Of a stretch of 64,000 bases of DNA, positions 36,695 to 47,115 are shown in pieces. The DNA is taken from contig NZ_CP059165.1 of assembly GCF_013466425.1 (NCBI RefSeq), positions 682,001 through 746,000 of the forward strand, written 5' to 3'. The position numbers and the translations under genes are program-made. The notes under the pieces are model-generated. The model saw nothing but the letters and a program-made list of their open reading frames with translations. It was not told where the DNA came from and ran no database searches. The stretch's first letter is position 1; each line of letters begins with the position of its first letter. The DNA is from Mycobacterium vicinigordonae. GTDB taxonomy: Bacteria; Actinomycetota; Actinomycetes; Mycobacteriales; Mycobacteriaceae.

Positions 36695-39600
36695 GCAGAC
36701 TGATCTTCGAGGCGCGGCGGAGGCTGGCGCCACCCAGTGCCCGCAAGGGCACCATAACCATCGAGGCACCACCGGAACTGCCGCGGGTGATCCCGCCGTC
36801 GCTGTTCCGGCGTGCCATGCCGTACCTGATCGGCATCCTGATCGTGGGCATGATCGTCGCGCTGTTCGCTACCGGGATGCGGGTGATCTCCCCACAGACG
36901 CTGTTCTTCCCGTTCGTGTTGCTGTTGGCGGCCACCGCGCTCTACCGCGGCAATGACAACAAGATGCGCACCGAGGAGGTCGACGCCGAACGGGCCGACT
37001 ATCTGCGCTACCTCTCGGTGGTGCGGGACAACATCCGCGCTCAGGCGGCCGAACAGCGCACCAGCGCCGAGTGGTCGCATCCCGAACCCGGGGCGCTGGC
37101 CGCGGTGCCGGGGTCCCGTCGCCAGTGGGAGCGCGACCCGCACGACCCCGACTTCCTGGTGCTGCGCGCCGGTCGCCACTCGGCGCCGCTGGCCACCGCG
37201 TTGCGGGTCAACGACACAGCCGACGAGATTGATTTGGAACCGGTGTCGCACAGCGCGTTACGCAGTCTGCTCGACACTCAGCGAACGGTGCGCGACGTAC
37301 CGACCGGTATCGATCTGACCAAGGTGTCACGCATCACGGTGCTGGGGGAGACCAGCGAGGTGCACGCCGCGGTGCGTGCCTGGATCGCCCAGGCGGTGAC
37401 CTGGCACGACCCGACGGTGCTCGGCGTGGCGCTGGCCAGCCGCGACCTGGAGACCAGCGACTGGTCCTGGTTGAAGTGGCTGCCGCACGTCGACATTCCT
37501 GGCCAGGTCGACGGTGTCGGCCCGGCCCGCTACCTGACCACCGACCCCGACGAACTCGCCGATCTGCTGGGGCAGGCCCTCGAGGACCGGCCGCCCTTCA
37601 CTGGTCGGTCGGTGGATGCCTTGCGGCACTTGCTGATTGTGGTGGACGACCCCGACTACGAGCTGAATTTGTCGCCGCTGGCGGCGGGGCGCGCCGCGGT
37701 GACGGTATTGCACATCTCGGCAACCCCGCCGAATCGGGAGCAGTATTCCGACCCGGAGAAGCCGATCCTGCAGGTGGCGCGTGGCGCGATCCAGCGGTGG
37801 CAGACCGGGGGTTGGCAGCCCTACATCGACGCCGCCGACCAGTTCGGCGTCGACGAGGCGTCGCACCTGGCGCGCCGGTTGTCCCGTTGGGACTCCAACC
37901 CCACCCACACCGGGCTGCGCTCGGCAGCCACCAGGGGCGCCAATTTCACTACGCTGCTGGGTATTTCGGATGCGTCCCGGCTAGATGTGCCCGCGCTGTG
38001 GGCGCCGCGCAGCCGGGACGACGAGTTGCGGGTTCCGATCGGGGTCACCGCGACCGGAGAGCCGCTGATGTTCGACCTCAAGGACGAGGCCGAGGGCGGG
38101 ATGGGTCCGCACGGGCTGATGATCGGTATGACCGGGTCCGGCAAGTCGCAGACCCTGATGTCGATGCTGTTGGCGCTGCTGACCACGCATTCGGCCGACC
38201 GGCTGATCGTCATCTACGCCGACTTCAAGGGTGAGGCCGGTGCCGACAGCTTCCGCCACTTCCCGCAGGTCGTGGCAGTCATCTCGAACATGGCCGAGAA
38301 GAAGTCTCTGGCCGACCGGTTCGCCGACACCCTGCGCGGCGAGGTGGCGCGACGCGAGATGTTGTTGCGCGAGGCTGGCCGCCGAGTGCAGGGCAGCGCC
38401 TTCAACTCGGTGACCGAGTATGAAGCCGCGCAGGCGGCGGGGCACGACTTGCCGCCTATTCCAACCCTTTTCGTCGTCGCCGACGAGTTCACCCTGATGC
38501 TGGCCGACCACCCGGAGTACGCGGAGCTGTTCGACTACGTGGCGCGCAAGGGCCGCTCGTTCCGCATCCACATCCTGTTCGCCTCGCAGACGCTGGACGT
38601 GGGCAAGATCAAGGACATCGACAAGAACACGTCCTACCGGATCGGTCTCAAGGTGGCCAGCCCCAGCGTGTCTCGCCAGATCATCGGGGTCGAAGACGCG
38701 TATCACATCGAATCCGGCAAGGAGCACAAGGGAATCGGATTCCTGGTGCCAGCCCCGGGTGCCACCCCTATCAAGTTCCGCTCCACCTACGTCGACGGCA
38801 TCTACGAGCCGCCGCAGACTGCAAAAACTCTTGTGGTGCAGTCGGTTCCGGAGCCAAAACTGTTCACCGCCGCAGCGGTCGAGCCGGATCCGGGCATGGT
38901 GATCAGCGATGCTGACGAGGACGAGCCGATCGGCCCGCCTCGCAAACTGATCGCGACTATCGGCGAGCAGCTGGCCGGTTATGGACCGCGGGCGCCGCAA
39001 CTGTGGCTGCCACCGCTGGACGAACCGATCCCGCTGCCCGCGGTGCTGGCCAGGTCCGGGATCCAGCCGCGGCAGTGGCGCTGGCCGCTCGGCGAGGTCG
39101 ACAAACCGTTCGAGATGCGCCGCGACCCGCTGGTGTTCGACGCCACGTCTGCGGCCGGCAACATGGTCATCCACGGGGGTCCCAAGTCCGGAAAGTCCAC
39201 TGCGCTGCAGACATTCATCATGTCCGCGGCCAGCCTGCACTCGCCGCGCGAGGTCACCTTCTACTGCCTCGACTACGGCGGTGGGCAGCTGCGTGTGCTC
39301 GAAGACCTGGCCCACGTCGGCACGGTGGCCTCGGCGCTGGAGCCCGAGCGCATTCGCCGCACGTTCGGCGAGCTGGAGCAGCTGCTGCTGTACCGCCAGC
39401 ACCGTGAGGCGTTCCGCGACCGAGCCGACAACGGCCGGGGTGCCTCGCCGCAGGACGACGGGTTTGGCGAGGTCTTCCTCGTCATCGACAACCTGTACGC
39501 CTTCAGTCGCGACAACACCGACCAGTTCAACACTCGAAACCCGTTGCTGGCCAGGGTGACCGAGCTGGTCAACGTCGGCCTTGCCTACGGCATCCATGTC

Positions 39601-40692
39601 GTGATCACCACGCCGAGCTGGCTGGAAGTGCCGCTGGCGATGCGCGACGGGCTGGGCCTGCGATTGGAGCTCAAGCTGCATGACGCGCGGGACAGCAACG
39701 TGCGGGTGGCCGGCGCGCTGCACCGCCCGGCCGAGGCCGTACCGCATGACCAACCGGGCCGCGGCCTAACCATGGCGGCTCAGCATTTCTTGTTCGCCGA
39801 ACCGCAGCTGGACCAGATCGCCGAGATCAACTCCCGTTACCCGGGCCAGGTCGCGCCGCCGGTGCGGTTGCTGCCCACGAACCTCACGCCGGACGCGGTG
39901 GGCGCGCTGTATCGGGGCCCCGAGCAAATCGTGATCGGTCAGCGGGAGCAGGATCTCGCGCCGGTGGTGCACGACTTCCGTGAGCACCCGCTGTTGATGG
40001 TGTTCGGCGACAGCAAGTCGGGGAAGACCACGTTGCTGCGGCACATCATTCGAACCGTCCGCGAGAACTCAACGGCCGACCAGGTCGCCTTCACCGTTCT
40101 CGACCGGCGGTTGCATCTCGTCGACGAACCGCTGTTCCCGGACAACGAGTACACGGCCAACATCGACCGGATCATGCCGGCAATGATCGGTCTGGCCAAT
40201 CTGATGGAGTCACGTCGGCCCCCGGCCGGGCTGTCGCCCGCCGAACTGTCGCGCTGGACGTACCAGGGCGGTCCGGACGGCCACACCCATTACCTGATCA
40301 TCGACGACGTCGACCAGGTTCCAGATTCGGCGGCGACCAGCGGCCCCTACATCGGCCAGCGACCCTGGACCCCGCTGATCGGGCTCCTCGGCCAGGCCGC
40401 TGAGCTGGGGCTGCGGGTGATCGTGACCGGGCGAGCGTCAGGGTCGGCGCACGCGTTGATGACCAACCCGCTGCTGCGCAGGTTTAACGACCTGCAGGCG
40501 ACGACGCTGATGCTGGCGGGTAACCCGCAGGACAGCGGGAAGATCCGTGGTCAGCGGTTCAGCCGACTGCCGGCGGGCCGGGCCGTCCTGCTTTCCGACA
40601 GCGACGACCCGACGTACCTGCAGTTGGTTAACCCGCTGGTCGGTGAGGCCGCAATATTTGGTGATACGCAACAGGAGGGAAGTCAGTCATGA
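36691..40692 (+). CDS. eccC3: ESX-3 FtsK/SpoIIIE-type ATPase EccC3
   Basis: The 1333-residue motor of the ESX-3 translocon has two transmembrane helices near residues 38-58 and 65-87. Three ATPase domains follow, with Walker A motifs GMTGSGKS (479-486), GGPKSGKS (829-836) and GDSKSGKT (1106-1113). It recognises substrate signals and powers export. All three P-loops are intact. It is one unsplit polypeptide, as in other ESX-3 loci (EccC of ESX-1 is split). Four-base overlaps link it to eccB3 and PE5. Confidence 0.97.
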   Translation: MSRLIFEARRRLAPPSARKGTITIEAPPELPRVIPPSLFRRAMPYLIGILIVGMIVALFATGMRVISPQTLFFPFVLLLAATALYRGNDNKMRTEEVDAERADYLRYLSVVRDNIRAQAAEQRTSAEWSHPEPGALAAVPGSRRQWERDPHDPDFLVLRAGRHSAPLATALRVNDTADEIDLEPVSHSALRSLLDTQRTVRDVPTGIDLTKVSRITVLGETSEVHAAVRAWIAQAVTWHDPTVLGVALASRDLETSDWSWLKWLPHVDIPGQVDGVGPARYLTTDPDELADLLGQALEDRPPFTGRSVDALRHLLIVVDDPDYELNLSPLAAGRAAVTVLHISATPPNREQYSDPEKPILQVARGAIQRWQTGGWQPYIDAADQFGVDEASHLARRLSRWDSNPTHTGLRSAATRGANFTTLLGISDASRLDVPALWAPRSRDDELRVPIGVTATGEPLMFDLKDEAEGGMGPHGLMIGMTGSGKSQTLMSMLLALLTTHSADRLIVIYADFKGEAGADSFRHFPQVVAVISNMAEKKSLADRFADTLRGEVARREMLLREAGRRVQGSAFNSVTEYEAAQAAGHDLPPIPTLFVVADEFTLMLADHPEYAELFDYVARKGRSFRIHILFASQTLDVGKIKDIDKNTSYRIGLKVASPSVSRQIIGVEDAYHIESGKEHKGIGFLVPAPGATPIKFRSTYVDGIYEPPQTAKTLVVQSVPEPKLFTAAAVEPDPGMVISDADEDEPIGPPRKLIATIGEQLAGYGPRAPQLWLPPLDEPIPLPAVLARSGIQPRQWRWPLGEVDKPFEMRRDPLVFDATSAAGNMVIHGGPKSGKSTALQTFIMSAASLHSPREVTFYCLDYGGGQLRVLEDLAHVGTVASALEPERIRRTFGELEQLLLYRQHREAFRDRADNGRGASPQDDGFGEVFLVIDNLYAFSRDNTDQFNTRNPLLARVTELVNVGLAYGIHVVITTPSWLEVPLAMRDGLGLRLELKLHDARDSNVRVAGALHRPAEAVPHDQPGRGLTMAAQHFLFAEPQLDQIAEINSRYPGQVAPPVRLLPTNLTPDAVGALYRGPEQIVIGQREQDLAPVVHDFREHPLLMVFGDSKSGKTTLLRHIIRTVRENSTADQVAFTVLDRRLHLVDEPLFPDNEYTANIDRIMPAMIGLANLMESRRPPAGLSPAELSRWTYQGGPDGHTHYLIIDDVDQVPDSAATSGPYIGQRPWTPLIGLLGQAAELGLRVIVTGRASGSAHALMTNPLLRRFNDLQATTLMLAGNPQDSGKIRGQRFSRLPAGRAVLLSDSDDPTYLQLVNPLVGEAAIFGDTQQEGSQS

Positions 40693-40997
40693 CGTTGCGA
40701 GTGGTTCCTGAAGGATTGGCCGGCGCCAGCGCCGCCGTGGAGGCGCTGACGGCTCGGTTGGCCGCCGCGCATGCCAGTGCGGCGCCGCTGATTACCGCGG
40801 TGGTCCCGCCGGCCGCCGATCCGGTGTCGCTGCAAACCGCCGCCGGGTTCAGCGCGCAGGGCGAAGAGCACGCGGCTGTCGCGGCGCAGGGCGTCCAAGA
40901 GCTGGGTCGCGCCGGCGTCGGTGTCGGGACGGCCGGAGCGGGCTACGCAGCCGGTGACGCCGCCGCTGCTGCGACCTACGGGATCGCGGGCGGCTGA
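40689..40997 (+). CDS. PE5: PE5-like PE protein of ESX-3
   Basis: The 102-residue PE-only protein ([20 protein letters not shown]...) has the YxxxD secretion motif YAAGD near residue 89. It pairs with the adjacent PPE4 for recognition by EspG3 and export. The ATG overlaps the eccC3 stop. Confidence 0.95.
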   Translation: MTLRVVPEGLAGASAAVEALTARLAAAHASAAPLITAVVPPAADPVSLQTAAGFSAQGEEHAAVAAQGVQELGRAGVGVGTAGAGYAAGDAAAAATYGIAGG

Positions 40998-40999
40998 TC

Positions 41000-42565
41000 A
41001 TGACCTCCCCACTGGGGCCACTCTGGTTTGCTTCGCCGCCCGAGGTGCATTCGGCGTTGCTGAGCAGCGGACCGGGTCCGGCGTCGCTCTCCGCGGCTGC
41101 CGGCGCCTGGAGCGCTCTTAGCGCCGAATATGCTTCGGCGGCAGCAGAACTGGATGGCCTGGTGGGGGCGGTGCAAGCGGGCGCCTGGCAGGGATCGAGT
41201 GCCGAGCGATACGTGGCAGCACACCAGCCGTACGTCGCCTGGCTGCTGCAGTCCAGCACCGATGCCGCGGGTGTGGCGGCCCAGCACGACATTGCCGCGG
41301 CGGCGTACACCGCGGCACTCGGCGCGATGCCGACACTGGCCGAGTTGGCCACCAACCACGTGATGCACGGTGTGCTGGTGGCCACGAACTTCTTCGGCAT
41401 CAACACAATTCCCATCGCGCTCAACGAAGCCGACTACCTGCGGATGTGGCTGCAGGCGGCGACCACCATGGCGCTGTACCAGGCGGCCGCGGGTGCCGCC
41501 CTGGCCTCGGCACCACGCAGCACTGCCGCGCCGACCGTGGTGACGCCCGGCGGGGAGGCCGCACCGGCCGCCGATTTACTGCAGACCAAAGCGGCGGCCG
41601 CAGCCGGAGATTCCAACCCGCTGAACAGCATCATCGACGCCATCGTCGCGGCGCTCGAGGCCTATGTGAAAGCGCTGCCCGACGGCGACGCGATCTGGTA
41701 CTTCCTCACGCACCCGGTTGAGCAGATCTCGCAGATGATCGTCGACTTCATCCAAAACCCGTACGCGGCCTTGGTCACCTGGGGCCCGCTGCTTTTCTGG
41801 CTCGGGTATCAGGCCTTCTTCCAGCCGGTCGGTTGGGGCACCTGGGGGACACTGCTCAGCTCACCGCTGTGGGCGCCACCCCTCTTCGCGGTCGGATTGG
41901 CAAGCTTGGGCTTTCTCGGGCTGATCAAACCGGACATCATCCCCGACCTTCCCACGGACACCACAGTTGCGGTGCCGAACACCGTGCAGCACAGCTTCCC
42001 GGTCGCCGGACTCGGTTCGGCGGCGCCGGGGCCGGCGGGAGCGCCGGCGTCGGCGACGTCCACGGGTGCCACTGCCGGCGCGGCGCCGGCCACGACCGCT
42101 CCGGCCGCCGCGGGATTCGCTTACGCCGTTGCCGGACCGAACGATTGGGGCCCGGGCCTGGGCCCGACGGTCGGCGGCCGCACGGGCGCCAAAGCGCCCG
42201 CGGCCACCATTCCGGCTTCCGGCGCGGCAGCGGTCAGCAGCGCCGCCGCGCGGGCGAAGCGTCGCCGGCGGGCGCCGCTGCACGACCACAGCGACGAGTT
42301 CTTGGACTTGGATTCCAACATCGGCGTCGATCCCGAATGGGACAGTGCCGCACAGGCTTCGGAACGGGGTGCCGGATCATTCGGGTTCGCCGGCACGATA
42401 CCGAGGGAGACACTGCTACAGGCGGCCGGTCTCACTGCGTTGGCCGGCGACGATTTCGGCGGCGGCCCACGAATGCCGATGACACCGCAGACCTGGGAGC
42501 AGGCGCGACAGGAAAGGGGGCCGGAAAGTCAGCGAGACGACTTACCGCGTAACGGTCGGGGATGA
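41000..42565 (+). CDS. PPE4: PPE4-like PPE protein of ESX-3
   Basis: The 521-residue protein has a PPE domain ([56 protein letters not shown]) and hydrophobic helices around residues 225-305. It ends with an Ala/Pro linker and the PPW signature (GFAGT, PMTPQTW). It starts 2 bp after PE5. In M. tuberculosis PE5-PPE4 is the ESX-3 substrate pair implicated in siderophore-linked iron use. No metal-type linker is seen here, unlike the two PPE genes upstream. Confidence 0.95.
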   Translation: MTSPLGPLWFASPPEVHSALLSSGPGPASLSAAAGAWSALSAEYASAAAELDGLVGAVQAGAWQGSSAERYVAAHQPYVAWLLQSSTDAAGVAAQHDIAAAAYTAALGAMPTLAELATNHVMHGVLVATNFFGINTIPIALNEADYLRMWLQAATTMALYQAAAGAALASAPRSTAAPTVVTPGGEAAPAADLLQTKAAAAAGDSNPLNSIIDAIVAALEAYVKALPDGDAIWYFLTHPVEQISQMIVDFIQNPYAALVTWGPLLFWLGYQAFFQPVGWGTWGTLLSSPLWAPPLFAVGLASLGFLGLIKPDIIPDLPTDTTVAVPNTVQHSFPVAGLGSAAPGPAGAPASATSTGATAGAAPATTAPAAAGFAYAVAGPNDWGPGLGPTVGGRTGAKAPAATIPASGAAAVSSAAARAKRRRRAPLHDHSDEFLDLDSNIGVDPEWDSAAQASERGAGSFGFAGTIPRETLLQAAGLTALAGDDFGGGPRMPMTPQTWEQARQERGPESQRDDLPRNGRG

Positions 42566-42571
42566 AGTTCT

Positions 42572-42585
42572 GATTCGCACGAATC
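42572..42585. promoter_or_regulatory. 14-bp palindrome in the PPE4-esxG gap
   Basis: GATTCG-CA-CGAATC is a perfect inverted repeat in the only sizeable gap (42 bp) inside the secreted-substrate part of the locus. It lies 22 bp before the esxG ATG. It could be an operator or an mRNA hairpin that sets higher EsxGH expression. Function unproven. Confidence 0.4.
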
Positions 42586-42607
42586 GAAAGATTGGAAAGG
42601 GAGAGTT

Positions 42608-42901
42608 ATGAGTTTGTTGGATGCTCATATTCCGCAGTTGGTGTCGTCGCAGGCGGCGTTTGGTGCCAAGGCGGGTTTGATGCGGCACACGATTGGCCAG
42701 GCCGAGCAGGCGGCGATGTCGGCGCAGGCGTTTCACCAGGGTGAGTCGGCGGCGGCGTTTCAGGCTGCGCATGCGCGTTTTGTGGAGGTCGCGGCGCGGG
42801 TGAACACGTTGCTGGACATCGCGCAGGCGAACCTCGGTGATGCCGCCGGTACTTATGTGGCTGCCGATGCCGCGGCCGCGTCGACTTACACCGGTTTTTG
42901 A
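42608..42901 (+). CDS. esxG: ESAT-6-like protein EsxG
   Basis: The 97-residue WXG100-family protein is CFP-10-like. HQGESAAAF stands in place of the classical WxG turn, as usual for EsxG, and the secretion signal YVAAD is near the C-terminus. It forms a 1:1 dimer with EsxH and is secreted by ESX-3. GGGAGAG precedes the ATG. Confidence 0.96.
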   Translation: MSLLDAHIPQLVSSQAAFGAKAGLMRHTIGQAEQAAMSAQAFHQGESAAAFQAAHARFVEVAARVNTLLDIAQANLGDAAGTYVAADAAAASTYTGF

Positions 42902-42929
42902 GCCGGTTCGCTTCTAGGGAGGATCAGAT

Positions 42930-43220
42930 ATGTCGCAGATTATGTACAACTACCCGGCGATGCTGGCGCACGCTGGGGATATGGCGGGTTATGCGGGCAC
43001 GATGACGGGGTTGGGTGCCGACATCTCTGCTGAGCAGGCCGCGCTGCAGGGTGCGTGGCAGGGTGATACCGGGTTGACGTATCAGGCGTGGCAGGTGCAG
43101 TGGAATCAGGCCATGGCGGATCTGGTGCGTGCGTATCAGTCGATGGCCAGCACCCACGAAGCCAACACGATGGCGATGATGGCCCGCGACCAGGCCGAAG
43201 CCGCCAAGTGGGGCGCTTGA
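42930..43220 (+). CDS. esxH: ESAT-6-like protein EsxH (TB10.4-like)
   Basis: The 96-residue WXG100 protein has the hairpin WQG (AWQGDTG, Trp43). It pairs with EsxG. Of the zinc ligands reported for M. tuberculosis EsxH (His14, His70, His76, Glu77), His14, His76 and Glu77 are present but residue 70 is Gln. GGGAGGATC lies before the ATG, 28 bp after esxG. Confidence 0.96.
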   Translation: MSQIMYNYPAMLAHAGDMAGYAGTMTGLGADISAEQAALQGAWQGDTGLTYQAWQVQWNQAMADLVRAYQSMASTHEANTMAMMARDQAEAAKWGA

Positions 43221-43251
43221 GCGGTCCGCCGCACGAAGTTGACGGATGTAG

Positions 43252-44160
43252 ATGGACTCAAGGCCCAACGCCGTTGAGCTGACCGTCGATCAGGCGTGGT
43301 TCATCGCGGAAACTGTTGGAGCGGGCAGCTTTCCATGGGTGCTCGCGATCACCACGCCGTATCGCGACAGCGCAGAACGCAGCGCGTTCTTCGACAGGCA
43401 GCGCGATGAGCTGACCCGGATGGGGTTGATGACGCCGGTGGGCGTCATCAACCCGACGGTCGCAGAGTGGATCAAGCTGGTCTGCTTCCCGGACCGCTGG
43501 CTCGACCTGCGCTACCTGGGACCGACCCGTCCCGACAATGCGGCCGCCGGCGCCGCCGACATGCTGCGCGGCATCGTCGCGCAGCGGGCCGGATCGGTCG
43601 GGCGGGACGCCAGGTCCACCGCTGGGCCCGCCACCGTGGTCGCGTTACGCAGCGCGCAGCTGATCACCTTCACCGCGATGGAGATCGATGACCCCCGGGC
43701 CCTGGTCCCCGTGCTGGGCGTCGGACTGTCACAGAAGCCGCCGGCCCGGTTCGAGGAGTTCAGCATGCCGACCCGCGTCGGCGCCCGGGCCGACGAACGG
43801 CTGCGGTCCGGCGCACCGCTTGCGGAAGTCCTTGACTACCTGGGGATTCCGGTGTCCGCGCGTCCGGTGGTGGAGTCGGTTTTCACCGGGCCGCGCAGCT
43901 ACGTCGAGATCGTCGCGGGGTGCAACCGCGACGGCAGGCACACCACCACCGACGTTGGCCTGAGTCTGATCGACGCCACAGCGGGGCGGGTACTGGTCAG
44001 CCCGACCCGCGCCTTTGACGGCGAGTGGGTCTCGACTTTTGCCCCCGGGACCCCGTTTGCAACCGCCGTCGCGATCGAACAACTGACCTCCTACCTGCCG
44101 GACGGCGAGTGGTTCCCCGATCACCGGCTGTCCCGAGACTTCTCCGCGCAATCGACGTAA
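43252..44160 (+). CDS. espG3: ESX-3 chaperone EspG3
   Basis: The 302-residue cytosolic protein is of the EspG family ([29 protein letters not shown]...). It binds the PPE tip of PE-PPE pairs such as PE5-PPE4 and keeps them soluble for export. It starts 31 bp after esxH. It is a few residues longer than the M. tuberculosis protein (295 aa, from memory). Confidence 0.95.
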   Translation: MDSRPNAVELTVDQAWFIAETVGAGSFPWVLAITTPYRDSAERSAFFDRQRDELTRMGLMTPVGVINPTVAEWIKLVCFPDRWLDLRYLGPTRPDNAAAGAADMLRGIVAQRAGSVGRDARSTAGPATVVALRSAQLITFTAMEIDDPRALVPVLGVGLSQKPPARFEEFSMPTRVGARADERLRSGAPLAEVLDYLGIPVSARPVVESVFTGPRSYVEIVAGCNRDGRHTTTDVGLSLIDATAGRVLVSPTRAFDGEWVSTFAPGTPFATAVAIEQLTSYLPDGEWFPDHRLSRDFSAQST

Positions 44161-44216
44161 CTGCATAAACCAATCCGCACAAACCACGTAAGTAGCCAAA
44201 TCAGAAAGAGAGCACG

Positions 44217-44270
44217 ATGTTCCAGCAACGGCCCCGACGCCACACTCGGGTTGATTGGGAGGTCCAGTGA
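44217..44270 (+). CDS. 17-codon leader ORF overlapping eccD3 start
   Basis: ATG at 44217 opens MFQQRPRRHTRVDWEVQ and stops with TGA at 44268-44270. This overlaps the GTG start of eccD3 by 3 bases (GTGA). AAAGAGAG lies upstream. The Shine-Dalgarno GGGAGG of eccD3 is inside this ORF, so translation of the leader could couple to or gate eccD3. There is no evidence that the peptide itself has a function. Confidence 0.4.
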   Translation: MFQQRPRRHTRVDWEVQ

Positions 44271-45685
44271 CGTCCGGTACCGTCATGCCCATTGTCCGCG
44301 TCGCCATTCTCGCGGACAGTCGCTTGACGGAGATGGCCCTGCCGGCCGAGTTACCGCTGCGCGAAATCCTGCCTGCGGTACAGCGTTTGGTGGTTCCCGC
44401 CGCCGGCAACGGTGACGCCGCTGAGCCGGGTGACACCGCACCGCAGCTGAGCCTGGCACCGGTTGGTGGGGCACCGTTCAGCTTGGACGCCAGCCTGGAC
44501 ACAGTCGGGGTCGTTGACGGCGATCTGCTCGCACTGCAACCGGTGCCCGCCGGCCCGGCCGCGCCAGGCATCGTCGAGGACATCGCCGATGCCGCCATGA
44601 TCTTCTCCACATCACGGCGAAACCCATGGGGACCAAAGCATATTCAGCGTGGAGCGCTTGCCGCGGTGATCGGTGTGACGCTGGTCGCTACCGGTCTGGC
44701 GGTCGCTCACCGCCTCGCCACCGGCGCCTTGGCCGGGCTGGTCGCTGCCAGTGCGATCGCCGCACTCGTCGCGATCACCGGCTTGTTGACCACCGCTCGT
44801 TCGCCGCGCACCGGTATCGCCCTGTCGATCACCGCTTTGGTGCCGATCGCCGCAGCTCTGGCGTTGGCGGTGCCCGGTAAGTTCGGAACTGCCCATTTAG
44901 TGCTGGCTGCGGCCGGCGTCGCCGCCTGGTCGTTCGTGGCACTCATCGTGCCCAGCGCCGAACGTGAGCGCGCGGCCGCGTTCTTCACCGCCTCGGCGGT
45001 GGTCAGCCTCGCTATTGCACTGGCTGGTGGGGCCGAATTGCTCTGGCAGTTACCCATTCTCACGCTCGGCTGCGGGCTCATCGTCGCCGCGCTGTTCGTC
45101 ACCATCCAGGCGGCTCAGCTTTCGGCGCTATGGGCGCGGTTCCCGTTGCCGGTGATCCCGGCGCCAGGGGACCCGACCCCGGCGCCGCCGGCGCTGCGGG
45201 TACTCGAAGACCTGCCACGCCGGGTGCGCATCGGCGACGCGCACCAGAACGGCTTCATCGCCGCAGCCGTGCTGCTCAGTGTGCTGGGTTCGGTGGCAAT
45301 CGCGTTGCGTCCCGAGACGTTGAGCGTCGCGGGCTGGTACGTGGTCGGCGCGACCTCGCTGGCAGCTACGCTGCGTGCCCGCGTGTGGGATTCGGTCGCC
45401 TGCAAGGCCTGGCTGCTCGCACAGCCGTTCCTGGTGGCCGGCGTGCTGCTGGTGTATTACGTCGCGACCGGGCGCTACACTGGCGCACTCGTGGCGGTGA
45501 CGGTGCTCGCCGTGCTGGTGCTGGCGTGGGTAGTCGTGGCGCTCAACCCCGGCATCGCGGCACCGGAAAGCTACTCGCTGCCGCTGCGCCGGCTGCTGGG
45601 CTTTGTCTCCGCGGGTCTGGATGCCTCGCTGATCCCGGTGATGGCGTTCCTGGTCGGGTTGTTCGCCTGGGTGCTCAATCGATGA
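44267..45685 (+). CDS. eccD3: ESX-3 integral membrane protein EccD3
   Basis: The 472-residue protein has an N-terminal ubiquitin-like domain (VRVAILADSRLTEMALPAELPLREILPAV). About eleven transmembrane helices from residue ~125 form the membrane vestibule of the complex. I chose GTG at 44267 because GGGAGG sits 4 nt before it and the length then equals M. tuberculosis EccD3. The stop overlaps the mycP3 start. Confidence 0.96.
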   Translation: MTSGTVMPIVRVAILADSRLTEMALPAELPLREILPAVQRLVVPAAGNGDAAEPGDTAPQLSLAPVGGAPFSLDASLDTVGVVDGDLLALQPVPAGPAAPGIVEDIADAAMIFSTSRRNPWGPKHIQRGALAAVIGVTLVATGLAVAHRLATGALAGLVAASAIAALVAITGLLTTARSPRTGIALSITALVPIAAALALAVPGKFGTAHLVLAAAGVAAWSFVALIVPSAERERAAAFFTASAVVSLAIALAGGAELLWQLPILTLGCGLIVAALFVTIQAAQLSALWARFPLPVIPAPGDPTPAPPALRVLEDLPRRVRIGDAHQNGFIAAAVLLSVLGSVAIALRPETLSVAGWYVVGATSLAATLRARVWDSVACKAWLLAQPFLVAGVLLVYYVATGRYTGALVAVTVLAVLVLAWVVVALNPGIAAPESYSLPLRRLLGFVSAGLDASLIPVMAFLVGLFAWVLNR

Positions 45686-47115
45686 TGCGTGCCGGATCGG
45701 CTTGCCTCGCAGCGGCTTTGGCCTTCTCCCAGGTCGCGCTGCAGGCAGGTGCGGTGGGGACGGCGGCACGGGCGCTCGCGATCAGCCCGCCGGTGGTCGA
45801 CGCCGCCGCGCAACCCCCCACCGGCGCTCCGGGACCCGTGGCGCCGATGGAACAGCGTGGCCAGTGCAGCGTCTCCGGGGTGATCCCCGGTACCGACGCG
45901 GGCGCGCCGACGCCCAGCCAGGCCATGCTGAATCTGCCTGCGGCATGGCAGTTCTCCCGCGGTGAAGGCGAACTGGTCGCAATCATCGACACCGGTGTCC
46001 GGCCGGGCCCCCGGCTGAATAACGTCGACGCCGGCGGCGACTTCGTGGAGTCCACCGACGGTCTGACAGACTGCGACGGGCACGGCACCCTGGTCGCCGG
46101 AATCGTGGCCGGCCAGCCCGGTCCGCCGGGTCAAGAGGATGGTTTCTCCGGCGTCGCGCCGGCAGCGCGGTTGCTGTCCATCCGCGTGACGTCGGCCAAG
46201 TTCTCACCGCGCACATCGGGCGGTGATCCGGCTGCAGCCCGGGCCGCTATCGACATCGAGTCGCTGGCCCGGGCAATCGTGCACGCGGCGGATCGCGGCG
46301 CCCGGGTGATCAACATCTCGGCGGTCACCTGCCTGCCCGCCGACCGACCGGTCGACCAGGCTGCGCTGGGAGCCGCGATCAAGTACGCCGCGGTGGACAA
46401 GGACGCGGTCATCGTGGCCGCCGCGGGCAACACCGGGCCCACCGGATCGGTCGCCGGGGGCACGTCCTGTGACTCCAACCCGCTCACCGATCTGAGCCGG
46501 CCCGCCGACCCCCGCAACTGGGCGGGCGTCACGTCAGTGTCCGTCCCGTCCTGGTGGCAGCCCTACGTGCTGTCGGTGGCCTCCGTCGGGCCGCAGGGCG
46601 CATCCTCGAAGTTCACGATGGCCGGTCCCTGGGTGGGCATCGCCGCGCCCGGTGAGGGCATTGCGTCGGTGAGCAACGCCGACGGCGGCGGGCTGGCCAA
46701 CGGACTGCCCGATGACCACCAGCAGCTGATTCCGCTCAGCGGCACCAGCTACGCCGCCGGCTACGTGTCGGGGGTGGCAGCGCTGGTCCGCGCCAAGTAT
46801 CCGGCCCTGCCGGCCGGCGAGGTGGTGCGCCGCATCACCGCCACCGCGCAGAACGGTGCGCGGGACCCGTCCAACGTCGTCGGCGCCGGAACGCTGGACC
46901 CGGTCGCCGCCCTCACCTGGCAACTGCCTGCCGCGCCCGGTCCCGCGGACACCCGTGCTGCGGTCAAACCCGTCGCCGTCCCGCCGCCACCGGCAGCCAA
47001 GGACACCGCCCCGCGCAACGTCGCGCTGGCCGGCGCCGGCGTGCTGACATTGCTCGTCATTCTCACCGCAGCGACGGTGGCCGCAGTGCGCCGCCGAAAG
47101 GAGTCCACCCCGTGA
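45682..47115 (+). CDS. mycP3: Membrane-anchored mycosin protease MycP3
   Basis: The 477-residue subtilisin-like protease starts with a signal peptide (MMRAGSACLAAALAFSQVAL). The triad is Asp103 (IIDTGV), His134 (CDGHGT) and Ser356 (SGTSYA), and a C-terminal transmembrane helix (GAGVLTLLVILTAATVAAV) is followed by RRRKE. It caps and stabilises the ESX-3 complex. The true start is the ATGA overlap with eccD3; the frame stays open far upstream but has no protease character there. Confidence 0.96.
   Translation: MMRAGSACLAAALAFSQVALQAGAVGTAARALAISPPVVDAAAQPPTGAPGPVAPMEQRGQCSVSGVIPGTDAGAPTPSQAMLNLPAAWQFSRGEGELVAIIDTGVRPGPRLNNVDAGGDFVESTDGLTDCDGHGTLVAGIVAGQPGPPGQEDGFSGVAPAARLLSIRVTSAKFSPRTSGGDPAAARAAIDIESLARAIVHAADRGARVINISAVTCLPADRPVDQAALGAAIKYAAVDKDAVIVAAAGNTGPTGSVAGGTSCDSNPLTDLSRPADPRNWAGVTSVSVPSWWQPYVLSVASVGPQGASSKFTMAGPWVGIAAPGEGIASVSNADGGGLANGLPDDHQQLIPLSGTSYAAGYVSGVAALVRAKYPALPAGEVVRRITATAQNGARDPSNVVGAGTLDPVAALTWQLPAAPGPADTRAAVKPVAVPPPPAAKDTAPRNVALAGAGVLTLLVILTAATVAAVRRRKESTP

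Noticed and set aside
37981..39753. 590-residue minus-strand ORF
   Set aside because: Antisense to eccC3, which has three intact Walker motifs; the ORF is a shadow.
45130..45681. Upstream extension of the mycP3 reading frame
   Set aside because: Overlaps eccD3 throughout and lacks a signal peptide; the ATGA at 45682 starts a proper signal sequence.
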